Origin: Ferrovibrio sp041906005
GTDB taxonomy: Bacteria > Pseudomonadota > Alphaproteobacteria > Ferrovibrionales > Ferrovibrionaceae
NCBI RefSeq assembly: GCF_041906005.1
Contig: NZ_JAYRJY010000001.1
Span: forward strand, 2,852,001-2,916,000
Reading direction: 5' to 3'
DNA length: 64,000 nucleotides
This document shows, one piece after another, positions 54,688 through 63,574 of the stretch (positions within the stretch are counted from its first letter, which is position 1; each line of letters starts with the position of its first letter). Position numbers and translations under genes: made by a program. A model generated the notes under the pieces. It was not told the DNA's origin. It saw nothing but the letters and a program-made list of their open reading frames with translations, and did no database searches.

Positions 54688-56610
54688 ATGCCCATCCGTC
54701 GCTTGCCGGAAACCCTGGTCAACCGCATCGCCGCCGGCGAGGTGGTGGAACGCCCGGCCTCGGCCGTGAAGGAACTGGTCGAGAATGCCATCGATGCCGG
54801 TGCCCGCCGTATCGATGTGGCGATTGCCAATGGCGGCCGCAGCCTGATCAGCGTCAGCGACGACGGCAAGGGCATGGCGCGCGACGAACTGCCGGTTGCC
54901 GTCGAACGCCATGCCACGTCCAAACTGCCCAGCGATGATCTTCTGGATATCCGCTGGCTCGGTTTCCGTGGCGAGGCCCTGCCGTCCATCGGCGCGGTGA
55001 GCCGCCTCCATATCGTCAGCCGGCAGGAGGGCGACGAGTCCGCCTGGGCCATCGAGGTTGAAGGCGGCAAGGTTGGTGTGGTGAAGCCGGCCGCGGCCGG
55101 CAAGGGCACGCGCATTGAAGTGCGCGATTTGTTTTATGCCGTGCCGGCGCGCCTGAAATTCCTCAAATCCGACCGCGCCGAGGACCTCGCCGTGCAGGAG
55201 ATCATGCGCCGCCTGGCCATGGCGCATCCCGGCATCGCCTTCACGCTGCAGCAGGATGGGCGCACCAGTTTCCGTGCCGATGCCGTGCCCGCCAGCCTGA
55301 TGGATGACGGCAGCGACCTGCAGCAGCTCGGCCGGCTGGAACAGATACTGGGCCGTGATTTCGCCGATAATGCCGTGCCGATCAAGGCCGAGCGCGAGGG
55401 CATCAAACTCGCCGGGCATGCCGGCCTGCCGACGTACAACCGTGGCAACGCGCAGCACCAGTTTCTCTTCGTCAATGGCCGTCCGGTGCGCGACAAGCTG
55501 TTTGTCGGCGCGGTACGCGGTGCCTATGCCGATTTTCTCAGTCATGATCGCCATCCGGTGGTGGCTTTGTTTCTCGAGCTGCCGTCCGAACAGGTCGACG
55601 TCAACGTGCATCCGGCCAAGGCGGAGGTGCGCTTCCGCGATCCGGGCCTGGTGCGCGGCCTGATCGTCGGAGCGTTGCGCCATGCTCTGGCCGAGGCCGG
55701 CCACCGCGCCTCTACGACGGTGGCGCAATCGGCACTTGGCGCGCTGAAGCCCCAATCGGCGCCGACCATGCCGTTGCCCTTCCAGTCCACCTTCGGCGGA
55801 CCGTCGCGCTGGCGCGGCTACGATAACCTGCGACCCAGTTCGGTGCCCGGCCTGGCCGAGGCGGCGGCGCTTTACAACGCGCCCCAGGGTGATTTCTCGG
55901 GCGATGTCTTCGGCGATGCCACGGGCGAGCTGCCGGTGGGTGGCGCCGCATCCGGCGGCGGCCTGGCCCCGGCGGCGCGCAACGAGGATGCCGGTGCGGC
56001 GCCCCAGTTCGCACCGGTCCCGCTGCAGAGTTATCCGCTGGGCGCGGCGCGCGGGCAGCTGCATGAAACCTACATCGTGGCCCAGACGGCCGACGGCATC
56101 GTGATCGTCGACCAGCATGCTGCCCATGAACGCCTGATCTACGAACGCATGAAGGTGAATCTGGAAGCAGGCCGCGTGCCGCGCCAGGTGCTGCTGCTGC
56201 CCGAGGTGGTGGAACTCAGCGAGGCCGAGGCCACAAGGCTCAGCACACGCGCCGATGAACTGGCCGAACTGGGCCTGGTGCTGGAAGGCTTCGGCGTCGG
56301 TGCCGTGGTGGTGCGCGAGGTGCCGGCCCTGCTGGGCGACGTGGCGGTGCAGGCCCTGGTGCGCGACCTGGCCGATGCCCTCGCCGAATACGATTCCGTG
56401 CTACCCCTGAAGGCAAAGCTGGAAGAGGTCTGCGGCACCATGGCCTGCCATGGCAGCGTGCGTGCCGGCCGCCGCCTGACGCTGGACGAGATGAATGCAT
56501 TGCTGCGCCAGATGGAGGCCACACCCCATTCCGGCCAGTGCAACCACGGCCGCCCGACTTACGTGGAACTCAAGCTGGCCGATATCGAGAAGCTGTTCGG
56601 CCGGCGGTGA
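54688..56610 (+). CDS. mutL: DNA mismatch repair protein MutL (latent endonuclease type)
   Basis: A 640-residue mismatch repair protein. The GHKL ATPase motifs are at the N-terminus (R-I-A-A-G-E-V-V-E-R-P, K-E-L-V-E-N-A-I-D-A-G, D-D-G-K-G-M and G-F-R-G-E-A-L). The C-terminal domain carries the metal-dependent nicking motif D-Q-H-A-A-H-E-R-L-I-Y-E at about residue 475, plus A-C-H-G-S-V-R-A-G and the final C-N-H-G-R-P. MutH is therefore not required. A linker of about 120 residues is low complexity. It follows the M16 pair after 4 bases. Confidence 0.97.
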   Translation: MPIRRLPETLVNRIAAGEVVERPASAVKELVENAIDAGARRIDVAIANGGRSLISVSDDGKGMARDELPVAVERHATSKLPSDDLLDIRWLGFRGEALPSIGAVSRLHIVSRQEGDESAWAIEVEGGKVGVVKPAAAGKGTRIEVRDLFYAVPARLKFLKSDRAEDLAVQEIMRRLAMAHPGIAFTLQQDGRTSFRADAVPASLMDDGSDLQQLGRLEQILGRDFADNAVPIKAEREGIKLAGHAGLPTYNRGNAQHQFLFVNGRPVRDKLFVGAVRGAYADFLSHDRHPVVALFLELPSEQVDVNVHPAKAEVRFRDPGLVRGLIVGALRHALAEAGHRASTTVAQSALGALKPQSAPTMPLPFQSTFGGPSRWRGYDNLRPSSVPGLAEAAALYNAPQGDFSGDVFGDATGELPVGGAASGGGLAPAARNEDAGAAPQFAPVPLQSYPLGAARGQLHETYIVAQTADGIVIVDQHAAHERLIYERMKVNLEAGRVPRQVLLLPEVVELSEAEATRLSTRADELAELGLVLEGFGVGAVVVREVPALLGDVAVQALVRDLADALAEYDSVLPLKAKLEEVCGTMACHGSVRAGRRLTLDEMNALLRQMEATPHSGQCNHGRPTYVELKLADIEKLFGRR

Positions 56611-56648
56611 TATCCAAGCCCGGCCATGACACGCTGGGCCGATCCCTC

Positions 56649-58151
56649 TCACACCTGCGGCGGAAAGATCACCGTCACCGTGGTCCCGACGCCGGGCTTG
56701 CTGTTGATGCGCAGCTTGGCGCCATGCAGCTCGGCGATCCGCCGGGCGATGAACAGGCCAAGGCCGGTACCGCCTTTCTGGGCCACGTAGGGATCGATCT
56801 GCACATAGGGTTTGCCCAGGCGCTTGAGCTGGCTGGCTGGAATGCCGGGGCCGGTATCGCTCACTTGCAGTATCGCGGCGCCGTCGGAGCGCTTTGACCA
56901 TGCAATGGAAATCTTGCCGTTGTCGGGCGTGAATTTCACGGCATTGGATACCAGGTTGTTCAACAACTGCACCATGGCGCGTTCATCGGCCGATAGCTGT
57001 CGCACCTCCGCATCGCAGGCCACGTTCACATCCATGTCCTTGGCTGCGATGGCCGGGGCAAAGCTGCGCACCACTTCCTCGGCGAGCGCACGGGGATTCA
57101 GGTCCTGCCGGTTCAGCTCATACTGGCCGCTTTCCAGTTTGGAGAGATCGAGGATGTCGTTCACCAGGCCCAGCAGATGCGTGCCGCTGGCATGGATATT
57201 GCCGATGTAGTCTTCGTATTTGGCATGCCCGAGCGGACCGAACATCTGGCTGCGCATCATGTCGGAAAAGCCAAGGATCGAGTTCAGCGGCGTGCGCAGG
57301 TCGTGGCTCATCGAGGCGAGGAAATCGTCCTTGGCCCGGTTGCTGGCATCCAGCGCCTGATAGGGGCGGATCAGGCTGGCCACGGCCACGGCCTGGAAGA
57401 TCGCCCAGAAGGAAAACAGCTTGAGGATATGGCCCACCAGATTGGAAAAGCCGTAGACGTCGATATACAGCGTGAAGGCCAGTTCGGTGCCGATGGCAAA
57501 CACGATGGCGACCAGCAGGAAGGGCAGGGCATCGGCCGCGACGGCGGCGCGGCGTTTCCATATCAGCGTCAGCGCGCCGGCGAGGATCGCCATGATGACG
57601 TATTCGCTCCAGATCTTCAGGGCCGTCAGGCCCTGGCTCTCCACGAAGGCATCGGGGAAATGGCCGCTGGCCACCCACAGCATGGTCAGCGCGGCGATCA
57701 GGCCGAAGACCAGGAACAGCATCATCTTGTCGGTGTTGCGGCTGGCCATCAGCGGCGCGGTCAGCAGCAGCAGCGCCTGCAGATAGCGCGTCACCAGCCA
57801 GATCTGCGTGGCCGTGTTGGCCTCGTTCACCGGCAGCAGGCCCATGCCCTTGTAACTGAGCGTGTGGGCCAGATCGAGCGCGCCGATCCAGAACATGCCG
57901 CAGGCCAGATACAGCAGGAAATGGTCGCGCGAAAAGCGGTGCGTGTACCAGGCCAGCGCAAACAGGATAAAGCACACGATGATGGCAAAGAGTTCGGCCA
58001 GCGTGTGGAAGACCAGGAAGTTGAATTGCGCCACCGCGACCAGGAACACCGACAGGGCCGCCGGGAAATACCAGGTCTGCAAGGCCGTGACGCGCAGGCT
58101 GGCCGGAATGCTTCGCAGGGTAGGCGAGGCAGGGACGGTGGAATCGGTCAT
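56649..58151 (-). CDS. MASE3 domain histidine kinase
   Basis: A 500-residue membrane sensor kinase. Seven or so hydrophobic helices occupy residues 25-265. The MASE3 marker F-H-T-L-A-E-L-F-A-I-I-V-C-F lies near residue 48, and D-L-A-H-T-L-S-Y-K-G-M-G near residue 92. The kinase core has the H-box M-S-H-D-L-R-T-P-L-N-S-I, N-L-V-S-N-A-V-K-F-T, D-T-G-P-G-I and G-T-G-L-G-L-F-I. No PAS or receiver domain is present. The signal sensed by MASE3 is unknown. Its upstream region (58152-58522) is unusually rich in dyads. Confidence 0.92.
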   Translation of the reverse strand: MTDSTVPASPTLRSIPASLRVTALQTWYFPAALSVFLVAVAQFNFLVFHTLAELFAIIVCFILFALAWYTHRFSRDHFLLYLACGMFWIGALDLAHTLSYKGMGLLPVNEANTATQIWLVTRYLQALLLLTAPLMASRNTDKMMLFLVFGLIAALTMLWVASGHFPDAFVESQGLTALKIWSEYVIMAILAGALTLIWKRRAAVAADALPFLLVAIVFAIGTELAFTLYIDVYGFSNLVGHILKLFSFWAIFQAVAVASLIRPYQALDASNRAKDDFLASMSHDLRTPLNSILGFSDMMRSQMFGPLGHAKYEDYIGNIHASGTHLLGLVNDILDLSKLESGQYELNRQDLNPRALAEEVVRSFAPAIAAKDMDVNVACDAEVRQLSADERAMVQLLNNLVSNAVKFTPDNGKISIAWSKRSDGAAILQVSDTGPGIPASQLKRLGKPYVQIDPYVAQKGGTGLGLFIARRIAELHGAKLRINSKPGVGTTVTVIFPPQV

Positions 58152-58257
58152 GCTTGGCCCGCGCTGGTGGTCAGGAAAAGCGGCGTGACGGTCACTGGGC
58201 TGTCCTTCCTGCGGGCAACTCTGACTGGTGTCAAAGAGTGTATGGCACTGGCTTATT

Positions 58258-58325
58258 TCGACAAGCTTGTATCGTGATTCTGGAGATCGGACGTTTATTG
58301 ATTGTACAAATATAGCGAGTCGCTA
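58258..58325. promoter_or_regulatory. Cluster of palindromes upstream of the MASE3 kinase gene
   Basis: Three exact palindromes lie within 70 bases: ACAAGCTTGT (58261-58270), TTGTACAA (58302-58309) and TAGCGA-G-TCGCTA (58313-58325). The segment is AT-rich compared with its surroundings. They are positioned 107-174 bases before the kinase start on the minus strand and could be regulator sites. Confidence 0.4.
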
Positions 58326-58371
58326 AGAATATCTGGCCTTGTCAGCCGCAAAACCGTTCCTATATTGTTCG

Positions 58372-58395
58372 ATACAACCGCTGGGTTGTATTTTT
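58372..58395 (+). terminator. Plus-strand terminator-like hairpin with no upstream gene
   Basis: ATACAACC (58372-58379) pairs exactly with GGTTGTAT (58384-58391) over a GCTG loop and is followed by TTTT. It reads as an intrinsic terminator on the plus strand, but no plus-strand gene lies between mutL (ends 56610) and this site. An unseen short transcript, or use as a dyad operator, are both possible. Confidence 0.5.
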
Positions 58396-58400
58396 GGTTA

Positions 58401-58510
58401 ACGCGAACACAAACGAAGCGGAACGAACAGCAGCGAAGCGTAACAAGCCGGAACGACGCGAAACGAATGCGGCGCAAGCTGTACGAAGCGAAATGAGGCC
58501 GTACGAGCCG
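58401..58510. repeat. Degenerate decamer tandem array
   Basis: Eleven consecutive 10-base units of a loose consensus GAACGAAGCG. Examples in register are AAACGAAGCG, GAACGAACAG, CAGCGAAGCG, GAACGACGCG and GTACGAAGCG. Many units also show a half-period of 5 bases (AACGA/AGCGA). It fills the gap between the rsmD stop at 58523 and the hairpin at 58372. No unit array like this occurs elsewhere in the window. There is no gene in 58152-58522. Confidence 0.75.
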
Positions 58511-58522
58511 AAATCGCGGCTT

Positions 58523-59095
58523 TCAGCCCTGATGCAGCAGAAAGGTCAGCCGGGCCGGGCCCTGCTGGCGCTCTTCCAGCAGGATGAAGCCGGGCGGGAT
58601 GGCGAAACTGCCCTTGGCATCGGTCTCGACCATCACCAGGGCGTCGGGTTTCAGCCAGCCCTCGCGGTCCAGGGCGGCCAGTGCCTGGGTGCCTAGGCCG
58701 GAGCGGTAGGGCGGATCCATCAGCACCAGGTCTGCCGGGGCAGGCGCAGGGCCGGGCTTGGTGCAATCGGCCCCGCGCAGGGTGATGCGTTCGGCCATGT
58801 CGAGGTCGCGGGCATTCTGCAGGATCACCCGGCGCGCGGCCGGATCCAGTTCGAACAGGTAGGCGTGATGGGCGCCGCGTGACAGCGCCTCGAAGCTCAA
58901 GGCGCCGCTGCCGGCAAAGGGATCGAGCACCACGCCGCCTTCCAGCCGGTTCTTGCCCGCGTCGGTCATCAGGCTGGGCGAATGCAGCAGCATGTTGAAC
59001 AGGGATTCGCGCACCCGGTCGATGGTCGGCCGGGTGTTGCGGTCGGGCGGCGCGATGATCGGCCGGCCGCGATGGCTGCCGCCGACGATGCGCAT
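58523..59095 (-). CDS. rsmD: 16S rRNA (guanine-966-N2)-methyltransferase
   Basis: A 190-residue SAM-dependent methyltransferase of the small ribosomal subunit. The start M-R-I-V-G-G-S-H-R-G-R is diagnostic. R-P-T-I-D-R-V-R-E-S-L-F-N-M follows, the SAM loop is L-D-P-F-A-G-S-G-A-L-S-F-E-A, and the catalytic motif is L-V-L-M-D-P-P-Y. It overlaps the RluB-type gene by one base and is the last gene of the run hydrolase-rluB-rsmD. Confidence 0.95.
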   Translation of the reverse strand: MRIVGGSHRGRPIIAPPDRNTRPTIDRVRESLFNMLLHSPSLMTDAGKNRLEGGVVLDPFAGSGALSFEALSRGAHHAYLFELDPAARRVILQNARDLDMAERITLRGADCTKPGPAPAPADLVLMDPPYRSGLGTQALAALDREGWLKPDALVMVETDAKGSFAIPPGFILLEERQQGPARLTFLLHQG

Positions 59096-59910
59096 TACGA
59101 CGTCTTCGGCCGCAGCACCGGCCGCTTTTTCGGGGGCTTGGCCGGCGCCGGTTTCGGGCTGCGCTCGCCCAGCTCCTTGGTCTTCACGCCCAGCTGTTCG
59201 GCCAGCACCTTGCCCGGCACTTCCTTCACCTTGCCGGGTTCCAGGCTGCCGAGCTGGAAGGGGCCATAGGCGACGCGGATCAGGCGGCTGACCTGATGGC
59301 CCAGATGCTCCATCACGCGGCGCACCTCGCGGTTCTTGCCCTCGCGCAGGCTCACCACCAGCCAGGTATTGTCGCCCTGGCTGCGCTCGATGCTGGCGCT
59401 GATCGGGCCATAGGCCACGTCATCGATGGTGACGCCCTGTTCCAGTTCGGCCAGATGCTGCTTGTGCGGCAGGCCGTTCACGCGCACGCGATAACGCCGC
59501 AGCCAGCCGGTGGCCGGCAGTTCCAGCTTGCGCGCCAGCTCGCCGTCATTGGTCAGCAGCAGCAGGCCCTCGGAATTGTAATCCAGCCGGCCGACCGAGA
59601 TCACGCGCGGCAGGTCTTTCGGCAGGTTTTCGAACACGGTCGGGCGGCCCTGCGGGTCCTTGTGCGTGGTCATCACGCCGCGTGGCTTGTGATACAGCCA
59701 CAATCTCGTCTTTTCCGGTCCGGCGATCGGCTTGCCGTCCACCACAATGCGGTCGTCCGGCCCAACCAGGAAGGCCGGGGTATCCAGCCGCTTGCCGTTC
59801 ACCACGACACGGCCCTCGGTGATCCAGCGTTCGGCATCACGGCGCGAACAGATGCCGGCGCGCGCCAGCCGCTTGGCGATACGCTCGCCTTTGTCTTCTG
59901 CGTCACTCAT
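59095..59910 (-). CDS. rRNA pseudouridine synthase (RluB family)
   Basis: A 271-residue synthase modifying 23S rRNA. An N-terminal S4 RNA-binding domain (I-A-K-R-L-A-R-A-G-I-C-S-R-R-D-A-E) is followed by the catalytic domain with the active aspartate in G-R-L-D-Y-N-S-E-G-L-L-L-L-T-N-D. A basic Pro/Lys tail ends the protein (P-A-P-A-K-P-P-K-K-R-P-V-L-R-P-K). The ATG at 59910 overlaps the stop of the upstream hydrolase gene (ATGA), which decides the start. RluB and RluE/F types are close, so the exact target uridine is not certain. Confidence 0.9.
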   Translation of the reverse strand: MSDAEDKGERIAKRLARAGICSRRDAERWITEGRVVVNGKRLDTPAFLVGPDDRIVVDGKPIAGPEKTRLWLYHKPRGVMTTHKDPQGRPTVFENLPKDLPRVISVGRLDYNSEGLLLLTNDGELARKLELPATGWLRRYRVRVNGLPHKQHLAELEQGVTIDDVAYGPISASIERSQGDNTWLVVSLREGKNREVRRVMEHLGHQVSRLIRVAYGPFQLGSLEPGKVKEVPGKVLAEQLGVKTKELGERSPKPAPAKPPKKRPVLRPKTS

Positions 59911-60650
59911 TTCTTGCACGCCGCGATGAAGGCGGAAAACAGCTTGCGATCGCCTTCGCTGATGAAGAATTCCGGATGCCACTGCACGCCGATGCAGAAG
60001 CGGTAGCCCGGATGTTCGATGCCCTCGATCACGCCATCGGGTGCCACCGCGTCGCAGACCGCGCCGGGGGCCACTGCATCGACGGCCTGGTGATGCGCCG
60101 AATTGACCGGTAATTCCGTTGTGCCGACAATCCGGTGCAGCAGGCTGCCGCCAGTGATCTGCACTGGATGGCCGGGCTCGTTGCGCGGATTGGGCTGCTC
60201 ATGCGCCAGCGCATCCTGCACGGCATCGGGGATATGCTGGATCAGCGTGCCGCCCAGCACCACGTTCAGCAGCTGCTGCCCGCCGCAGATGCCCAGCACC
60301 GGCTTGTTCCGCTCCAGCATGCCGCGCGTGATCGCCCATTCGAATTCGGTGCGGGCGGCCTTCACCTTCACCGTGTCGTGCTTTTCGTTGGCGCCGAACA
60401 GGGCGGGGTCGACGTCGAAATTGCCCCCCGTCACCACCAGGCCATCCAGCAGGTCGAGATAGGCCGGCACGGCGGAAGGCTCATGTGGCAGCACCACCGG
60501 TATGCCGCCGCTGGCCGTCACCGCGCTGCAGTAATTCTGCCGCAGGGCATACCAGGGGAATTTGGAATACCCGCCTGGGTCTTCCGAATCGAGGGTGATG
60601 CCGATGAGAGGGCTGGGGCAGGGTATCATGGCCGTCTTATAGGCTTTCAT
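59907..60650 (-). CDS. Class I glutamine amidotransferase-like hydrolase (peptidase C26)
   Basis: A 247-residue enzyme of the gamma-glutamyl hydrolase / gamma-glutamyl-GABA hydrolase group. The nucleophile cysteine is in L-G-I-C-G-G-Q-Q-L-L-N, with H and E of the triad in V-Q-W-H-P-E-F. V-V-T-G-G-N-F-D-V-D-P-A-L-F is typical of PuuD-like proteins. It hydrolyses gamma-glutamyl bonds, but no polyamine genes are nearby. ATG at 60650 or at 60629; the first is given. Divergent from tadA, 42 bases away. Confidence 0.85.
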   Translation of the reverse strand: MKAYKTAMIPCPSPLIGITLDSEDPGGYSKFPWYALRQNYCSAVTASGGIPVVLPHEPSAVPAYLDLLDGLVVTGGNFDVDPALFGANEKHDTVKVKAARTEFEWAITRGMLERNKPVLGICGGQQLLNVVLGGTLIQHIPDAVQDALAHEQPNPRNEPGHPVQITGGSLLHRIVGTTELPVNSAHHQAVDAVAPGAVCDAVAPDGVIEGIEHPGYRFCIGVQWHPEFFISEGDRKLFSAFIAACKK

Positions 60651-60692
60651 GGCCGGCTTGACGAGAGGGGGAGGCTGCCGCAGGCTCCGCGC

Positions 60693-61145
60693 ATGGCCGC
60701 CATCAGTCCCATGGAGATCGCCCTTGAGGAAGCCCGCGCCGCCGAAGTGCGTGGCGAGGTGCCCATTGGCGCTGTGGTCGTGGATGGTTCCAATGGTTCG
60801 GTGGTGGCGCGGGCCGGTAACGAGACCCGGGCGCAGAACGATCCCACCGCCCATGCCGAAATCCTGGCGATCCGCCGGGCCGCCGAGGCGCTCGGGGCGG
60901 AGCGGCTAAGCGGCTGCGATCTCTACGTCACCCTGGAACCCTGCACGATGTGCGCCGCAGCGATCAGCTTCGCCCGCCTGCGGCGGTTGTATTACGGTGC
61001 CGATGACCCCAAGGGCGGCGGCGTGGCCCACGGCGCGCGGTTTTTCGCCCAGCCGACCTGTCATCACCGGCCCGAGGTCTACGGCGGCATTCACGAGGCT
61101 GCGGCCGCCGCGTTGCTGCGCGATTTCTTCGCCGCCAAACGCTGA
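60693..61145 (+). CDS. tadA: tRNA adenosine(34) deaminase
   Basis: A 150-residue zinc deaminase converting A34 to inosine in tRNA-Arg(ACG). Zinc ligands are H54 in P-T-A-H-A-E-I-L (with catalytic E56) and C84, C87 in L-E-P-C-T-M-C-A. The RNA-binding surface segment G-G-V-A-H-G-A-R-F-F follows. The early stretch A-L-E-E-A-R-A-A-E-V-R-G-E-V-P-I-G-A fixes the frame. ATG at 60693 is chosen; an in-frame ATG at 60711 would shorten it by six residues, and neither has a strong ribosome site. Confidence 0.95.
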   Translation: MAAISPMEIALEEARAAEVRGEVPIGAVVVDGSNGSVVARAGNETRAQNDPTAHAEILAIRRAAEALGAERLSGCDLYVTLEPCTMCAAAISFARLRRLYYGADDPKGGGVAHGARFFAQPTCHHRPEVYGGIHEAAAAALLRDFFAAKR

Positions 61146-61245
61146 TTCCCAATCGATCCGTATTCGGCCCTAGCCGTGCGCAGCGGGCAGTTCTACACTG
61201 CCGCCCGTACCGCTATCGGTTAACTTGCAATAAGGGACGGAAACC

Positions 61246-62451
61246 ATGGATTTCGAATTTTCTGATCGGGTCAAGGACCTGCAGGAAAAGCTCAGCCGCT
61301 TCATGGATGAGCATGTCTATCCGAATGAGCAGCGCTTCGACGACGAGGTGGAGACCGGCGACCGCTGGCAGCCCACCACGGTCATCGAGGAATTGAAGCT
61401 GAAGGCCAAGGCGCAGGGGCTGTGGAACCTGTTCCTGCCGGAAAGCCATCGCGGCGCCGGCCTGAAGAACCACGAATATGCCACGCTCTGCGAGATCATG
61501 GGGCGCGTGTGGTGGGCGCCAGAAGTGTTCAACTGCTCGGCCCCCGATACCGGCAACATGGAAGTGCTGGAGCGTTACGGCACCGACGAGCACAAGAAGC
61601 AGTGGCTGGAGCCGCTGCTGGAAGGCAAGATTCGCTCCGCCTTCGCCATGACCGAGCCTGCAGTGGCCTCCTCTGACGCCACCAACATCGAGGCCGAGAT
61701 CAAGCGCGATGGCGATTCCTATGTCATCAACGGTCGCAAGTGGTGGACCTCGGGCATCGGCGATCCGCGCTGCAAGATCATGATCTTCATGGGCAAGACC
61801 GACCCGAAGAATCCCGACAAGTACAAGCAGCAGTCGATGATCCTGGTGCCGCGCGATGCGCCGGGCGTGAAGGTGCTGCGCATGCTGCCGGTCTTTGGCT
61901 ATGACGACGCGCCGCATGGCCATGGCGAGGTGCTGTTCGAGAATGTGCGCGTCCCGGCCTCCAACATGCTGCTGGGCGAAGGGCGTGGTTTCGAGATCGC
62001 GCAGGGTCGTCTCGGCCCGGGCCGCATCCATCACTGCATGCGCCTGATCGGCCAGGCCGAGCGCGCGCTGGAAAAGATGTGCAAGCGGGCCAAGAGCCGC
62101 GTCGCCTTCGGCAAGCCGGTTTCGGAACAGACCGTCACGCTGGAGCGTATCGCCGAAGCGCGATGCATGATCGATCAGGCCCGTCTGCTGACCCTGCATG
62201 CGGCCTGGAAGATGGACACCGTGGGCAACAAGGCCGCGCGCAAGGAAATCGCCATGATCAAGGTGGTGGCGCCGAGCATGGCCTGCCAGGTGATCGATTG
62301 GGCCATGCAGGTGCATGGCGGCGGCGGCGTGACCGAGGATTTTGGTCTGGCCGCTGCCTATGCCCAGGCACGCACGCTGCGTTTCGCCGATGGCCCGGAT
62401 GAGGTGCATCGTAACCAGATCGGCCGGCTTGAGCTGGGCCGCTGGAACTAG
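61246..62451 (+). CDS. Acyl-CoA dehydrogenase family protein
   Basis: A 401-residue flavoprotein of ordinary length, resembling the ACAD10/11-like long group. F-A-M-T-E-P-A-V-A-S-S-D-A-T-N is the FAD-binding segment, and R-K-W-W-T-S-G-I-G-D-P-R and Q-V-H-G-G-G-G-V-T-E-D are further conserved parts. The usual E-G-T glutamate near the C-terminus is represented by the D-G-P-D-E-V-H-R-N-Q segment; the catalytic base may be elsewhere, as in other subfamilies. Substrate chain length is unclear. The DUF2817 gene follows after 34 bases. Confidence 0.9.
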   Translation: MDFEFSDRVKDLQEKLSRFMDEHVYPNEQRFDDEVETGDRWQPTTVIEELKLKAKAQGLWNLFLPESHRGAGLKNHEYATLCEIMGRVWWAPEVFNCSAPDTGNMEVLERYGTDEHKKQWLEPLLEGKIRSAFAMTEPAVASSDATNIEAEIKRDGDSYVINGRKWWTSGIGDPRCKIMIFMGKTDPKNPDKYKQQSMILVPRDAPGVKVLRMLPVFGYDDAPHGHGEVLFENVRVPASNMLLGEGRGFEIAQGRLGPGRIHHCMRLIGQAERALEKMCKRAKSRVAFGKPVSEQTVTLERIAEARCMIDQARLLTLHAAWKMDTVGNKAARKEIAMIKVVAPSMACQVIDWAMQVHGGGGVTEDFGLAAAYAQARTLRFADGPDEVHRNQIGRLELGRWN

Positions 62452-62485
62452 AGTTCATAAACCAAGAAAAGAGCAGAGCCTCCCC

Positions 62486-63574
62486 ATGACTGTTGAATCT
62501 TACTTCTCGGCAACCTATTCGGAAGCCCGCCAGAAATTCGTGGCGGCGGCGGAGGCGGCGAAGGCCGCCTTCACCGTCTATGAGAATCCCAATGCCAAGG
62601 GTCCGAACGGCGAAGTGCTGACCACCGATGTCGCCTGCATCGGTCCCGACAATGCCGAACGGGTCTATCTGACCATTTCGGGCACCCATGGCGCCGAGGG
62701 TTTTTGCGGCTCAGGCTCGCAGATCGGCCATTTCCGGGATCGTCTGTTCGACGCGATGCCGCCGAATACCAAGGCGATCATGATCCACGCGATCAACCCC
62801 TATGGTTTCGCCTGGCTGCGCCGCGTGACTGAAGACAATGTCGATCTCAACCGCAACTTCCAGGATTTCTCCAAACCGCTGCCCCGGAACAAGGCGTATG
62901 AGGAAGTGCATGACTGGCTGATCCCGAGCCACTGGGAAGGCCAGGGCCGTGCTTCCGCCGATCAGGCGATTCTGGAGTACCAGCAGAAATACGGCGTCTT
63001 CGCGTTCCAGGCCGCCATGTCGGGCGGTCAGTATTCGCGTCCCGATGGCCTGTTTTTCGGCGGGCAGAAGCCGACCTGGTCGAACGATACCTTCCGCCGC
63101 ATCCTGCGCGAACACGTGCCCAGCACGGCGCGCAAGCTGGTCAGCATCGACTTCCACACCGGCCTGGGGCCGATGGGCTATGGCGAGCCGATTTATGTCG
63201 GCCCGGAGGATAAAGGCTATTACGATCGCGCCAAGGCCATCTTCGGAACCGAAGTGACCAACCCCAATGATGGCAGCTCCAGTTCGGCGCGTGTCACCGG
63301 CACCGTCCCTGAGGCGTTCCTCGCCTTGCCCAAATCCATCGAGGTTACGGCAATCGCGCTGGAATACGGCACCCAGCCCTGGCAACAGGTGACCGAAGCC
63401 TTGCGTGGCGATCACTGGCTGCATGCCAGGGGCGACGTAAATTCGCCCCTGGGCAAGCAGCTCAAGCAGAAAATCCGCGATGCCTTCTACACTGACACGC
63501 CGGCCTGGAAGGCGGCTGTCTATGGCCGTGCGGCGGATTTTGCCCTGCGGGCATTCCGCGGCCTCGCCGACTGA
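62486..63574 (+). CDS. DUF2817 (M14-like) putative zinc hydrolase
   Basis: A 362-residue protein of the DUF2817 family, related to M14 carboxypeptidases and succinylglutamate desuccinylases. The zinc motif is I-S-G-T-H-G-A-E-G-F with H68 and E71. N-V-D-L-N-R-N-F (substrate arginine site) follows at about residue 125, and I-D-F-H-T-G-L-G supplies the third ligand. There is no signal peptide, so it is cytoplasmic. Substrate unknown. The start is the ATG at 62486; the open frame upstream runs through the end of the acyl-CoA dehydrogenase gene and is spurious. Confidence 0.85.
   Translation: MTVESYFSATYSEARQKFVAAAEAAKAAFTVYENPNAKGPNGEVLTTDVACIGPDNAERVYLTISGTHGAEGFCGSGSQIGHFRDRLFDAMPPNTKAIMIHAINPYGFAWLRRVTEDNVDLNRNFQDFSKPLPRNKAYEEVHDWLIPSHWEGQGRASADQAILEYQQKYGVFAFQAAMSGGQYSRPDGLFFGGQKPTWSNDTFRRILREHVPSTARKLVSIDFHTGLGPMGYGEPIYVGPEDKGYYDRAKAIFGTEVTNPNDGSSSSARVTGTVPEAFLALPKSIEVTAIALEYGTQPWQQVTEALRGDHWLHARGDVNSPLGKQLKQKIRDAFYTDTPAWKAAVYGRAADFALRAFRGLAD

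Noticed and set aside
58302..58496. 64-codon plus-strand frame through the decamer array
   Set aside because: Its second half is just the translated repeat; no ribosome site and a terminator-like hairpin lies inside.
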